From assembly GCF_040605455.1 (NCBI RefSeq), contig NZ_JBEXCV010000023.1:1-64000 (forward strand): 64,000 bases of DNA. The letters are read 5' to 3'. Shown one piece after another: positions 1-8,509 of this stretch (position 1 is the stretch's first letter; each line of letters begins with the position of its first letter). The stretch is from Embleya sp040605455 (GTDB lineage: Bacteria > Actinomycetota > Actinomycetes > Streptomycetales > Streptomycetaceae). The translations under genes and the position numbers were made by a program. The notes below the pieces were generated by a model. That model saw only the letters and a list, made by a program, of their open reading frames with translations, ran no database searches and had not been told where the DNA came from.

Positions 1-1502
1 AGCACAAGGCCGCCGCAGCGGCGCAGCAGTTGGGCCGGCTGGGCGGGCAGGCCCGGGCGGCGGCGGGCGAGGCCGAACGGTTGGCGCGTGCGGTGGCCGA
101 GGCCGAGGCGGCGCGCGCGCAGGAGGAGCTCAAGGTCGAGGAGCTCGCGGCTCGGCTGGAGGCGGCGCAGGAGTACAACGCGGCCGAGGGCGACGAGGAG
201 CCGGACACCGCCGAGCGGGACCGGTTCGCGGGCGCCGCGAGCGCCGCGCGGCAGGCCGAGATGGAGGCCCGCCTCGCGGTGCGTACGCACGAGGAGCGGG
301 GCCGGTCGCTGGCCGGTCGGGCCGACGCACTCGATCGGGGCGCGCGGGCCGAGCGCGAGGCGCGGGCGAGCGCGGCCCGGCGCCGGGAGCGGATGGCGGT
401 GGAGGCGCGGATCGCGGGCGCGGTGCTCGCGGGCACCGAGGTGCTGCTGCGGTATGTCGAGGCGTCGTTGGCCCGGGCCGGGGCCGAACGCGACGCGGCG
501 GAGGGCGCCCGGGCCGCGCACGAGGCGGAGCTGGCCCGCGAGCGCGGCCGGTCCCGCGGCTTCGCCGCCGAGCTGGAGAAGTTGACCGACTCGGTGCACC
601 GAGACGAGATGTTGCGCGCCGAGAAGCGGCTGCGGGTCGAGCAGCTGGAGGCGAAGTCGCTGGAGGAGCACGGGATCGAGGCCGAGGGCCTGCTGGCCGA
701 GTACGGCCCGGACCAGCCCGTCCCGCCGTCGCCGCCGGCCGAGGGCGAGGAACGCGACCCGGATTCACCACAGGCGCAGCCGCGTCCCTACGTGCGGGCC
801 GAGCAGGAGAAGCGGCTGCGCGCGGCGGAGAAGGCACACGTGCAACTGGGCAAGGTGAACCCGCTCGCGTTGGAGGAGTTCGCAGCTCTGGAGGAGCGGC
901 ACAACTTCCTCACCGAGCAGTTGGAGGACCTGAAGAACACCCGCCGGGATCTGATGACGGTGGTCAAGGAGGTGGACGAGCGGGTCGAGCAGGTCTTCAC
1001 GGCGGCCTATCACGACACCGCGCGCGAGTTCGTGGGCGTGTTCGCGCGGTTGTTCCCGGGCGGGGAGGGCCGGCTGATCCTGACCGATCCGGACGACATG
1101 CTGACCACCGGCATCGAGGTGGAGGCCCGGCCGCCGGGCAAGAAGGTCAAGCGGCTGTCGCTGCTCTCCGGCGGCGAGCGCTCGCTGACCGCGGTGGCCC
1201 TGTTGGTGGCGATCTTCAAGGCCCGGCCCAGTCCGTTCTACGTGATGGACGAGGTCGAGGCGGCGCTGGACGACATGAACCTACAGCGGCTGATCGGGAT
1301 CTTCGCGGAGCTGCGGGAGAGTTCGCAGCTGATCGTGATCACCCACCAAAAGCGCACGATGGAGGTGGCCGACGCGCTGTACGGTGTCTCGATGCGCGGC
1401 GACGGGGTCACCACGGTGATCAGTCAGCGGCTGCGCCAAGAGGACCGGCGGGTCGCGTCCGAGCATGCGGAGCCGATGAGCGGGGTGGCCGCGGGCGGGT
1501 GA
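1..1502 (+). CDS. smc: Chromosome segregation ATPase SMC, C-terminal part (5' end outside window)
   Basis: The gene enters the window already open in frame (first full codon at position 3), so about 499 C-terminal residues are present. Most of this is a charged Ala/Arg/Glu-rich coiled-coil arm. It is followed by the C-terminal head with the ABC signature LSGGE (near nt 1165) and a Walker B motif YVMDEVEAALDD with the catalytic Glu, then a D-loop and the ITHQKRTM switch region. SMC dimers with ScpA/ScpB compact and segregate the chromosome. smc upstream of ftsY is the usual actinobacterial order. A Pro-rich stretch near nt 715-790 interrupts the coiled coil. The family call is secure; the missing N-terminal head cannot be checked. 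Confidence 0.96.
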   Translation, partial: HKAAAAAQQLGRLGGQARAAAGEAERLARAVAEAEAARAQEELKVEELAARLEAAQEYNAAEGDEEPDTAERDRFAGAASAARQAEMEARLAVRTHEERGRSLAGRADALDRGARAEREARASAARRRERMAVEARIAGAVLAGTEVLLRYVEASLARAGAERDAAEGARAAHEAELARERGRSRGFAAELEKLTDSVHRDEMLRAEKRLRVEQLEAKSLEEHGIEAEGLLAEYGPDQPVPPSPPAEGEERDPDSPQAQPRPYVRAEQEKRLRAAEKAHVQLGKVNPLALEEFAALEERHNFLTEQLEDLKNTRRDLMTVVKEVDERVEQVFTAAYHDTAREFVGVFARLFPGGEGRLILTDPDDMLTTGIEVEARPPGKKVKRLSLLSGGERSLTAVALLVAIFKARPSPFYVMDEVEAALDDMNLQRLIGIFAELRESSQLIVITHQKRTMEVADALYGVSMRGDGVTTVISQRLRQEDRRVASEHAEPMSGVAAGG

Positions 1503-1508
1503 ACCCGA

Positions 1509-1550
1509 GCGGCGGCCACACCCCGGTCGAGTCGAGGGTGTGACCGCCGC
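1509..1550. terminator. Bidirectional hairpin between convergent smc and LLM gene
   Basis: Arms 1509-1523 and 1536-1550 pair over 15 bp with one mismatch and a 12-nt loop. The hairpin lies between the smc stop and the stop of the convergent oxidoreductase gene. It has no U tract, which is common in Streptomyces terminators. Confidence 0.6.
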
Positions 1551-1608
1551 TGCTCGCAAGCCGGCCGTGTCATCGGGCCGGCGGCTACCGGGTCACCGGG
1601 TCGCTGTG

Positions 1609-2604
1609 TCACTCCGCCGGGACGTTGCGCGGCATGACCTTGTCGTTGAACAGTTGCAGGCTGGCCCAGCCCGCGTCGATCGGCAGGCCGCCGACCAGCG
1701 GGTGCAGGATCAGCGCGTCGGTCAGGCCGCCGCTCTGGCCGATCTCGACGCACTCGTCGGGGGTGAGGCAGCAGTAGATGCCCTCCTCGCGCAGCGCGTC
1801 GACCGTGGTGGCCGCGGACTCGACCACCGAGGCGATGTCCGGGGTCTGCCAGCCGGCGTACGTGGTGGCCTCGTGCAGGAAGTACTCGCCGTACTCGGCC
1901 CACGCCTTGTCCGGGTCCTCGGTGCAGAAGATCATCCGGGTCTTGACCGGCGGCAGGATCGCGAAGCCGCCCTCGAAACCTTCCTCGGCCGCGAGCTCGT
2001 AGTAGTACTGCTCCAGCTCCGGGATCGGCGCCGCGGCGTAGAACGGCAGGCGCAGGCGGACCGCGCGGCGTACGGACGCCTTGGCGGTGCCGCCGACCAT
2101 GACCATCGGGTGCGGGTCGGTGAACGGCTTGGGGGTGACCCGGACGGTGGTGCCGCGGTACTCGAACGGCTCGCCGGTCCACGCCTTGAGCAGCGTCTCC
2201 AGCACCTCGTCCTGGATCTTCCCGCGCCGCTTCCAGTCCTTGCCGAGCGCCGCGTACTCCTCGGGCCGGTAGCCCAGGCCCGCGACGAGCGAGAGACGGC
2301 CGCCGCTGATGTTGTCCAGGACGGCTATGTCCTCGGCGAGCCGGATCGGGTCGTAGAGCGGGGCGAGCAGCGCGCAGACGATCACGCCGATCCGCTCGGT
2401 GGCGCCGAAGATCGCGCCTGCGGTGCTCAGCGGGGAGGGGCTCCACGCGTTGTCCGCGCCGTGGTGCTCCTCCAGGCTGATCATGTCGAACCCGTTCTTG
2501 TCCGCGAAGGCCGCCATCTCGACGGTGGCCCGGTAACGCGCGGACATGTCCTGCCGGTCGAGACCGGGGAGGACCTGGTTGAACCGCAGATTCGTGACAG
2601 CCAT
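1609..2604 (-). CDS. LLM-class flavin/F420-dependent oxidoreductase
   Basis: 331 residues of the bacterial luciferase-like monooxygenase fold. The N-terminal strand/helix pattern and the EEHHG motif near residue 40 (typical of this family), followed by an LAPLYDP segment and an ISGGRLSLVAGLGYRP segment, match the TIM-barrel cofactor-binding core. Such enzymes use FMNH2 or reduced F420; the substrate cannot be read from the sequence. The start is the ATG at 2604, chosen because family similarity begins there (MAVTNLRFNQ); the open frame continues to 2649 but that part is unrelated. It is convergent with smc and divergent from ftsY. A palindromic operator-like site lies 85 bp upstream and is shared with two other loci in this window, one of them a second LLM gene at 52.5 kb. 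Confidence 0.85.
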   Translation of the reverse strand: MAVTNLRFNQVLPGLDRQDMSARYRATVEMAAFADKNGFDMISLEEHHGADNAWSPSPLSTAGAIFGATERIGVIVCALLAPLYDPIRLAEDIAVLDNISGGRLSLVAGLGYRPEEYAALGKDWKRRGKIQDEVLETLLKAWTGEPFEYRGTTVRVTPKPFTDPHPMVMVGGTAKASVRRAVRLRLPFYAAAPIPELEQYYYELAAEEGFEGGFAILPPVKTRMIFCTEDPDKAWAEYGEYFLHEATTYAGWQTPDIASVVESAATTVDALREEGIYCCLTPDECVEIGQSGGLTDALILHPLVGGLPIDAGWASLQLFNDKVMPRNVPAE

Positions 2605-2688
2605 GGAGCGTGAACACCTTCCGGGTCGAGCCGAAGCCGTCTCGGACACGTGTCATCTGCCGGACGGTACTTGGCATGGGCAAGCTAT

Positions 2689-2703
2689 CTGACGCAGTGT
2701 CAG
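2689..2703. promoter_or_regulatory. 15-bp palindrome CTGAC-N5-GTCAG (TetR-like operator, copy 1)
   Basis: The sequence reads CTGACGCAGTGTCAG, with perfect 5-bp arms and central near-symmetry. It lies in the divergent region between the LLM oxidoreductase (start 2604) and ftsY (start 2806). The same arms and spacing recur at 20681 and 52409. Assignment to a TetR-type repressor is inferred from the symmetry and size; no such regulator is encoded in the window. Confidence 0.6.
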
Positions 2704-2805
2704 GATTCAACGGTCTCCGGGTCACGGGCGGGCGGCCGGGCACGGACCCGCCGAGAGCGAGCGGTCGCGGTTCGCAGCCGGGCCGTCTGGGAGACTGGAG
2801 GTCCT

Positions 2806-3990
2806 ATGGAGACTGTGATCCTGATCGTCGTCATTGCCCTCGTCGCCCTCGGCGCCGCCGGCTGGTTCGTGGTCGGCTCGCGCCGCAAGGGCGTGCCGCC
2901 GGCGCCGCCGCGCCCACCGGTCGAGCCGGGTGTCGGCGACGAGGCCGCCCCGCCCGTCGAAGCGCCCCGGCGCACCGTCGACACGGTCGATCTGCCGGAA
3001 ACATCGGTCGTCGTGCCGACCGAGCCGGAAGTCGTCCCGCTGGAGGTCCCCGAGCCCACGGCCGGGCGGCTGGTCCGGCTGCGCGCCCGGCTGGCCCGCT
3101 CGCAGACCACGTTCGGCAAGGGTCTGCTGGCGCTGCTCGCGCGCGAGCACCTGGACGAGGACACCTGGGAGGAGATCGAGGACACCCTGCTGACCGCCGA
3201 TGTCGGCGTCGCGCCCACGCAGGAGCTGGTCGACCGCCTCCGGACCCGGGTCAAGGTGCTGGGCACCCGTACTCCCGCCGAACTGCGCGCGCTGCTGCAC
3301 GAAGAACTGCTCACCCTGATCGGCCCCGACCTGGACCGCACCCTCAAGACCGCCCGGCACACCGGCGGCGAGGGCGGCGACCGACCGGCAGTGGTGCTCG
3401 TGGTCGGTGTCAACGGCACCGGCAAGACCACCACGACCGGCAAGCTCGCCCGGGTGCTGGTCGCCGACGGACGCAGTGTGGTGCTGGGCGCCGCGGACAC
3501 CTTCCGCGCCGCGGCCGCCGACCAGTTGCAGACGTGGGGCGAGCGGGTCGGTGCCCGCACGGTGCGCGGGCCGGAGGCGGGCGACCCGGCCAGCGTCGCG
3601 TTCGACGCGGTCAAGGAGGGCATCGCCGAGGGTGTGGACACGGTGCTCGTGGACACCGCCGGCCGACTGCACACCAAGACCGGCCTGATGGACGAGTTGG
3701 GCAAGGTCAAGCGGGTGGTGGAGAAGCACGGCCCGGTGGACGAGGTGCTGCTCGTGCTCGATGCCACCACCGGTCAGAACGGCCTGGTCCAGGCCCGGGT
3801 GTTCGCCGAGGTGGTGGACATCACCGGCATCGTGCTGACCAAGCTCGACGGCACCGCCAAGGGCGGCATCGTGGTTTCGGTACAGCGCGATCTGGGCGTG
3901 CCGGTCAAGCTGATCGGCCTCGGCGAGGGGCCGGACGACCTGGCGCCGTTCGAGCCGTCCGCGTTCGTGGACGCGCTGATCGGGGACTGA
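2806..3990 (+). CDS. ftsY: Signal recognition particle receptor FtsY
   Basis: 394 residues. An N-terminal hydrophobic segment (about 3-22) anchors the protein and is followed by a Pro/Glu-rich linker to about residue 95, then the NG domain. GTPase motifs are visible: G1 GVNGTGKTTTTGK (about 201), DTAGR (about 283) and TKLDG (about 345). FtsY docks SRP-ribosome complexes at the membrane and works with the Ffh encoded at 25.4 kb. The ATG at 2806 is preceded by GGAGG with good spacing and precedes the membrane segment; the longer in-frame extension to 2650 has no family character. A strong terminator follows. Confidence 0.97.
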   Translation: METVILIVVIALVALGAAGWFVVGSRRKGVPPAPPRPPVEPGVGDEAAPPVEAPRRTVDTVDLPETSVVVPTEPEVVPLEVPEPTAGRLVRLRARLARSQTTFGKGLLALLAREHLDEDTWEEIEDTLLTADVGVAPTQELVDRLRTRVKVLGTRTPAELRALLHEELLTLIGPDLDRTLKTARHTGGEGGDRPAVVLVVGVNGTGKTTTTGKLARVLVADGRSVVLGAADTFRAAAADQLQTWGERVGARTVRGPEAGDPASVAFDAVKEGIAEGVDTVLVDTAGRLHTKTGLMDELGKVKRVVEKHGPVDEVLLVLDATTGQNGLVQARVFAEVVDITGIVLTKLDGTAKGGIVVSVQRDLGVPVKLIGLGEGPDDLAPFEPSAFVDALIGD

Positions 3991-4003
3991 CGGATCGCTC
4001 TCG

Positions 4004-4041
4004 AACGCCGGGCGGGCCGAGACGGCCCGTCCGGCGTTTTT
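4004..4041 (+). terminator. Rho-independent terminator after ftsY
   Basis: A 15-bp stem (AACGCCGGGCGGGCC with its near-perfect complement), 5-nt loop and a TTTTT run, 14 nt after the ftsY stop. Confidence 0.85.
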
Positions 4042-4061
4042 CCGCGCTCGTCGTGGCCGGC

Positions 4062-4733
4062 TCAGGAGGCCAGCCACAGTCCTCGGTCGGTCGAGGAGGC
4101 GCCCCTGCGGTGACACGCGTAGGCAAGGGTGCCCAGGAGCAGGCGGGCCTCCGGGAGCGCCGGGTCGCCGCCCTCGGGCCGGCGGATCCACTCCACCGGG
4201 CCGAGCATGCCCATCGGCGACGGCGGCGCGAACACGTAGTCGCCCTCGCCGTGGCAGCGCAGGTCCAGCTCGGCGTCGTCCCAGCCCATTTGATAGAGCA
4301 GATGGGGCAGTTCGGCCGCCGCGCCGGGTGCGACCAGGAACGCGACCCGCCCGGTCGGCGTGGCCAGGACCGGGCCCAGTGGGGTGCCCATCCGCTCCAG
4401 CCGGACCAGGGCCCGGGTGCCCGCCTGGCGCGGCACGCTGATCGCGTCGAATACCCGACCGGTGGGCACCACGATCGTGCTGTCCGGCCATTGTGACCAC
4501 AGGTAACGCACCGCGGCCGGCGACGCGGTGGCCCGCTCCGACCAGCGCGGGTCCGCCGGGTGCATGCCCGGCGCCGCACACGTGACGCGCCCGCACGAGC
4601 AGTGGATGCCGCGTCCGTCGCGTACCAGATGCGCGCCCTGGGCCACCGGCCAGCCGCGTTCCTCCGCGAACTCGGCCACCGCCTGCCACAGTGCGGCCCG
4701 CGTTCGCCGGCGCGATCCGAGCATGATGTCCAT
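4062..4733 (-). CDS. Prim-pol-like N-terminal domain protein (bifunctional DNA primase/polymerase family)
   Basis: About 223 residues. The segments GWPVAQGAHLVRDGRG, CSCGRVTCAAPGMHPADPRW and the later STIVVPTGR...DAISVP pattern resemble the prim-pol N-terminal domain often found as a short stand-alone protein beside ftsY and nsdA in Streptomyces. The acidic catalytic pattern is incomplete to my eye, so polymerase activity is doubtful. GGGGAGG sits directly before the ATG at 4733; an ATG at 4754 is the alternative start. The gene is divergent from nsdA and convergent with ftsY. Conserved placement suggests a housekeeping or developmental role, which is inference only. Confidence 0.65.
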   Translation of the reverse strand: MDIMLGSRRRTRAALWQAVAEFAEERGWPVAQGAHLVRDGRGIHCSCGRVTCAAPGMHPADPRWSERATASPAAVRYLWSQWPDSTIVVPTGRVFDAISVPRQAGTRALVRLERMGTPLGPVLATPTGRVAFLVAPGAAAELPHLLYQMGWDDAELDLRCHGEGDYVFAPPSPMGMLGPVEWIRRPEGGDPALPEARLLLGTLAYACHRRGASSTDRGLWLAS

Positions 4734-4754
4734 GTCCTCCCCAACGGCACTCAT

Positions 4755-5041
4755 TACTTTTGGTTACGCTGTGACCGCAGTGAGTCATCTCGACGGCCGC
4801 GGGGTTCGCGCGATAAGAACGGGACCGGCAGCCGTCGTCGGCACCGTGTCGGCGATCAGTCAAACGCGGCCTCCCCCGTAGCGCGTCGCGGGCGCGTGGG
4901 GTGGCGAAGCCTGGCGTTTGCCGCATCGACAGACGCCTGTGGGCGAGTCGGAATACGTTCGGCGAACGGGCCTGCGCGTACGGTTCCCATCGGGGCCCGA
5001 CGCCTGACCGGCCGGACCGCTGAGGGCATGGGGGCGATGCG
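4755..5041. other. Divergent intergenic region, prim-pol-like gene / nsdA
   Basis: About 287 bp containing the promoters of both divergent genes. The AT-richest part (4755-4780, reading TTACTTTTGGTTACG on +) is close to the leftward start. I see no clear operator or hairpin. Confidence 0.4.
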
Positions 5042-6559
5042 GTGGCGACGACGCGAGCGCGGGACGGCGGCTCCGCGGACGAGCACGAGCCGGACGGCGG
5101 GCGGCAGCCCAACGACCGGCTCTCCGCGTGGTTCGCCCGCAGTGGATGGTCGAAGGGCGAGTTGGCCCGTCAGGTGAACCGGCATGCGCGGGCGATGTCG
5201 GCTCCGCACGTCAGCACCGACACCTCCCGGGTGCGCCGCTGGCTGGACGGCGAGCAGCCGCGCGAACCGATACCGCAGATCCTGGCCGAGCTGTTCACCC
5301 GACGGTTCGGTCGCGTGGTCGGCATCGACGAACTGGGCCTGCGCGAGCCGGACGAGCCGCACGGCGACTTCGGTGTGGACCTGCCCTGGACGTTCGAGAC
5401 GGTGGTCGAGATCCTCGGCGAGTACACCCGCGGTGATCTGCTGCTCGGCCGGCAGGAGTTCGTTGGTCCGTCGCTGCGCCTGGCGGCGGGTCGCGACCTG
5501 GTCGAGCCGCTCCAGCGCTGGGCGGCGCCACTGCCCGCGACGCCGGCTCTGCTGCCCGCGCCGATCGCGCCCGGGATCGGCACCGGATTCGGCGCCGGCT
5601 TCGGGGGCCGCCGGCCGCGGCTGCCGGCGTCCGCCACCGGGCACCTGCACGAGTCGGTCCGGCTGTTCCGGCGCTGGGACATGCAGGGCGGCGGCGGGCT
5701 ACGGCGCAAGGCGGTGATCGGTCAACTCAACGCGCTGACCGATCTGTTGCGCGACGAGCACCCGCCCGTCGTGCGCGCCCGGCTGCTCGGTCTGACCGCC
5801 GAACTCGCGCTGCTCGCCGGATGGATGTCCTACGACACCGGCCTGCAACCGGGTGCGCAGAAGTACATGGTGCTCGCACTGCACGCGGCGAAGGAGTGCG
5901 ACGACGCGCCGTTCGGGGCCAACGTGCTCGGGGTGATGTCTCGGCAGATGATCCACTACGAGTTGGCCGAGGACGCGCTGGAGTTGATCCACCTGGCCCA
6001 GTACGGCAGCCGGGATACCGGCGGGTCCGGGCTCCAGGCGATGCTGTACGCGCTGGAGGGGCGCGCGTACGCCGCGCTGGGCGACGCGGATCGATGTCGG
6101 CGGGCACTGGGACTGGCCGAACAGGCGCTGGCGGACAGCCGGCCGCAGGCCGAGCCGGATTGGATCCGCTACTTCAATCGGGCCGAACTACTGTCCGAGA
6201 GCGGCCACGCGTATCGCGATCTCGCCTACACCCGACCGGTGTTCGTGGCCCCGGCGAAGGAGCGGCTGAGCGAGGCGGTACGGCTGTTGTCGGGCACCGG
6301 CGAGTTCGTGCGCAGCCTCGCGCTCGCGCACGTGGGGCTGGCCACGGTGTTCCTGATCGAGCACGACCCGGCCCGTGCGGTCGAGCAGGCCGCGGCGGCC
6401 CTGGAGATCGCCTTCCGGGTGCGCTCGGAGCGGCTGATCGTGCGACTGCGGCGCACCGTCGAGGCACTGGCCGGGCGTTTCCCGGCCGATCAGGCGGTGC
6501 GTCGACTGGCCGCCCGGGTGGCCCGCGAGCTGCCCGAGGCGCCGTTCCCGACCGCGTGA
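5042..6559 (+). CDS. nsdA: NsdA-like TPR regulator of development and antibiotic production
   Basis: 505 residues with a GTG start. The N-terminal 100 residues (GWSKGELARQVNRHAR...VRRWLDGEQPRE) look like a lambda-repressor/XRE-type helix-turn-helix. The rest is an all-helical TPR-like scaffold, with Ala/Leu-rich helix pairs from about residue 220 to the end. In S. coelicolor nsdA (SCO5582) lies next to ftsY and a prim-pol-like gene, as here, and negatively affects sporulation and antibiotic production. The symbol rests on this synteny plus domain architecture. A ribosome binding site is weak (GGGGGCGA upstream), so the start is less certain than the family. Confidence 0.8.
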   Translation: MATTRARDGGSADEHEPDGGRQPNDRLSAWFARSGWSKGELARQVNRHARAMSAPHVSTDTSRVRRWLDGEQPREPIPQILAELFTRRFGRVVGIDELGLREPDEPHGDFGVDLPWTFETVVEILGEYTRGDLLLGRQEFVGPSLRLAAGRDLVEPLQRWAAPLPATPALLPAPIAPGIGTGFGAGFGGRRPRLPASATGHLHESVRLFRRWDMQGGGGLRRKAVIGQLNALTDLLRDEHPPVVRARLLGLTAELALLAGWMSYDTGLQPGAQKYMVLALHAAKECDDAPFGANVLGVMSRQMIHYELAEDALELIHLAQYGSRDTGGSGLQAMLYALEGRAYAALGDADRCRRALGLAEQALADSRPQAEPDWIRYFNRAELLSESGHAYRDLAYTRPVFVAPAKERLSEAVRLLSGTGEFVRSLALAHVGLATVFLIEHDPARAVEQAAAALEIAFRVRSERLIVRLRRTVEALAGRFPADQAVRRLAARVARELPEAPFPTA

Positions 6560-6565
6560 CTCGCG

Positions 6566-6600
6566 TCGGCCCCCGCCCGCGCGTGACGGGCGGGGGCCGA
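6566..6600. terminator. Bidirectional terminator between nsdA and SBP1
   Basis: Perfect 14-bp G/C stem (TCGGCCCCCGCCCG and complement) with a 7-nt loop, between two convergent genes. Confidence 0.8.
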
Positions 6601-6617
6601 ACGGCGCCTGCGGCGGG

Positions 6618-8207
6618 CTACTTCAGCCCGATCCGGTCCATGAAGAAGACGCCGGTGTTGTACTGCACGACGCCGGTGATCTTCTTGTTGAACAGGACCC
6701 CGATCGAGGACTCGGCGTACGTCCACACCGGCAGATCGGTGACCATCGCCTTCTGCAGGTCCGAATAGGCCTTCTTACGGGCCGCCGGGTCGGTCGCGGT
6801 GCGGCCGGCCACCAGCGCGCCGTCCACCGCCGGGTTGTTCCAGCCGATGAAGTTGGTCGGGCTCTTGGAGAACCAGTTGTTGAAGGTCAGCGGCTCGGGG
6901 TCGACCAGCCACTGCTGGAAGAGCATCGCCTGGAAGTCGCGGCGCAGCGCGTACTTCTCGATGTACGCGCCGATCTCCAGCGGCTCCAGCTTCATCGAGA
7001 CGTTCTTGTACTCGGCCAGCTGGGTCTGCATCCACTCGGCGACCTTGACCGAGGACGGGTTCTGCGGCAGGAGGTAGCTGAACTCGACCTTCTTGCCCTC
7101 CCGTTCCAGGTCGTCGAAGAGCTGCTTGGCCTTGGCCTTGTCGGGGGCCGCCTGCACGTTCGCCGGGTCGAAGAACGGCGACTTCTGGGCGAAGTAACCC
7201 TTCGCGGGCACGTAGCCGTTGGACAGCGTCTTGGGGATCCCGGCCGGGTCCAGGGCGAGGGTGATCGCCTGGCGCGCCCGCAGGTCGTCGAACGGCGGCT
7301 TGCTCATGTTGAACTGGATCATCTGGCCGCCGTCGACCGAGCGCTGGACGACGCCGATCTCCTTCTCCGCCTGCGCGATGGTGGCGTTGTCGGAGCTCAG
7401 GAAGACGTCCGCGCCACCGCTGTTGACGGTGTTGTACTGCTGCTTGACGTCCGGCACGTTCTTGATCGTCAGCTTGTCCAGCTTGGGCAGGCCCTTGTCC
7501 TTCTGCCAGTAGTTCTCGTTCTTGACGTAGACCTGCTGGCTGCCGCGGGTCCAGCTCTCCAGCTTGAACGGGCCGGCGCCCACCGGCTTGTTGCGGTATT
7601 CGTCCGGACCCTTGGCCAGCGAGGCGGGCGAGGCGATGTAGGTCAGGTCGATGGCGATCGCGCGGTCCAGTTGGGCGTTCGGCATGCCCAGCGGGGTGAC
7701 CTCCAGCGTGGTCGGGTCGACCACCTTGCTGGTCAGCCCGGCGGCTATCTGGCGGTGCTGGGACTGGGTCTCCGCCTTGGCGTGCATGTCCCAGTTGACC
7801 TTGACCGCTTCCGCGTCGAGCGGTGTGCCGTCGGAGAACTTGACCCCGGGGCGAAGCTTGAGCTGCCAGGTCTTGCCGCTGTCCGCGGTGGTCAGGCTCT
7901 CACCCAGGTGCGCCTTGACCGCGTTGTCCGCGGCGTCGATGTAGAACAGCGGGTCGTACAGCGCGGCCAGCCGCGGCTCGTCTGCCACCGCGACGGACGC
8001 GGCCTTGAACGGGTCGAGCGAGGCGGAGTCCTGTACGGCCAGCATGGTCATGCTGCCGCCGGCCTTGGCCTCGCCCTGGACGGTCGACTGTTTGCCGCCC
8101 GTGGATCCGGAGTCGTCCGAACCGCCACACGCGGTGGCGGTGATGCCGAGAACCACCATCATCGAAACGAGGGTCGTGCGACGTGCGGTCGTGCGTCGTG
8201 CAGACAA
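6618..8207 (-). CDS. ABC transporter family-5 solute-binding lipoprotein (SBP1)
   Basis: 529 residues. The signal peptide has Arg-rich start, hydrophobic core and lipobox ITATAC, with the mature protein starting CGGSDDSG. The family-5 (peptide/nickel/opine type) signature is clear: KLRPGVKFSDGTPLDAEAVK and VGAGPFKLESW. The chain ends in ITGVVQYNTGVFFMDRIGLK, a tail shared by all five paralogues. It captures a substrate outside the membrane for the OppBCDF-type importer at 15.8-20.4 kb. The start is a TTG at 8207 with GGAGG 11 nt before; a GTG at 8219 overlaps that site and is the alternative. It is the last gene of the leftward array, with nearly 300 bp of its own upstream DNA, so separate transcription is likely. 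Confidence 0.88.
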   Translation of the reverse strand: MSARRTTARRTTLVSMMVVLGITATACGGSDDSGSTGGKQSTVQGEAKAGGSMTMLAVQDSASLDPFKAASVAVADEPRLAALYDPLFYIDAADNAVKAHLGESLTTADSGKTWQLKLRPGVKFSDGTPLDAEAVKVNWDMHAKAETQSQHRQIAAGLTSKVVDPTTLEVTPLGMPNAQLDRAIAIDLTYIASPASLAKGPDEYRNKPVGAGPFKLESWTRGSQQVYVKNENYWQKDKGLPKLDKLTIKNVPDVKQQYNTVNSGGADVFLSSDNATIAQAEKEIGVVQRSVDGGQMIQFNMSKPPFDDLRARQAITLALDPAGIPKTLSNGYVPAKGYFAQKSPFFDPANVQAAPDKAKAKQLFDDLEREGKKVEFSYLLPQNPSSVKVAEWMQTQLAEYKNVSMKLEPLEIGAYIEKYALRRDFQAMLFQQWLVDPEPLTFNNWFSKSPTNFIGWNNPAVDGALVAGRTATDPAARKKAYSDLQKAMVTDLPVWTYAESSIGVLFNKKITGVVQYNTGVFFMDRIGLK

Positions 8208-8509
8208 CGTTCTTGCCACCTCCGCCGGGGAACAACACAAGTGGTACCGGGAGCCATGAGCGTGGAGCGGGAACAGCCGTATCGGTACTGCGTGCGGCAC
8301 ACCGTAGGACCACTCGGCGCAACTTGCACGTCCTGTAAGCCGATCTGTTACATCGTTACAGACGGTTGTCGAATCGTGTCGGGTCGCCCGCGCCCCCGGC
8401 TGTCGCGAGCCGGCCGGGAAGCCCGTCCGCACTTGGCGAACGAGCTTCCCGAGCACGGATGGTGACGGTGCGTCGGATCAGCCGGGGATGATCCGGGCGC
8501 GGTGCCGGA
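8208..8509. other. Intergenic region upstream of SBP1
   Basis: It contains the SBP1 ribosome binding site, an imperfect palindrome TGTTACATCGTTACA (8346-8360), an overlapping TGTAA-N9-TTACA repeat, and near 8462 a degraded relative of the shared palindrome (GTGACGGTGCGTCGG). A weak 7-bp hairpin at 8474-8495 may end the SBP2 transcript. I see no coding sequence. Confidence 0.45.

Noticed and set aside
2722..5112. Long minus-strand frame opposite ftsY
   Set aside because: High-GC antisense shadow of ftsY and the prim-pol region; no motif, signal or ribosome binding site.
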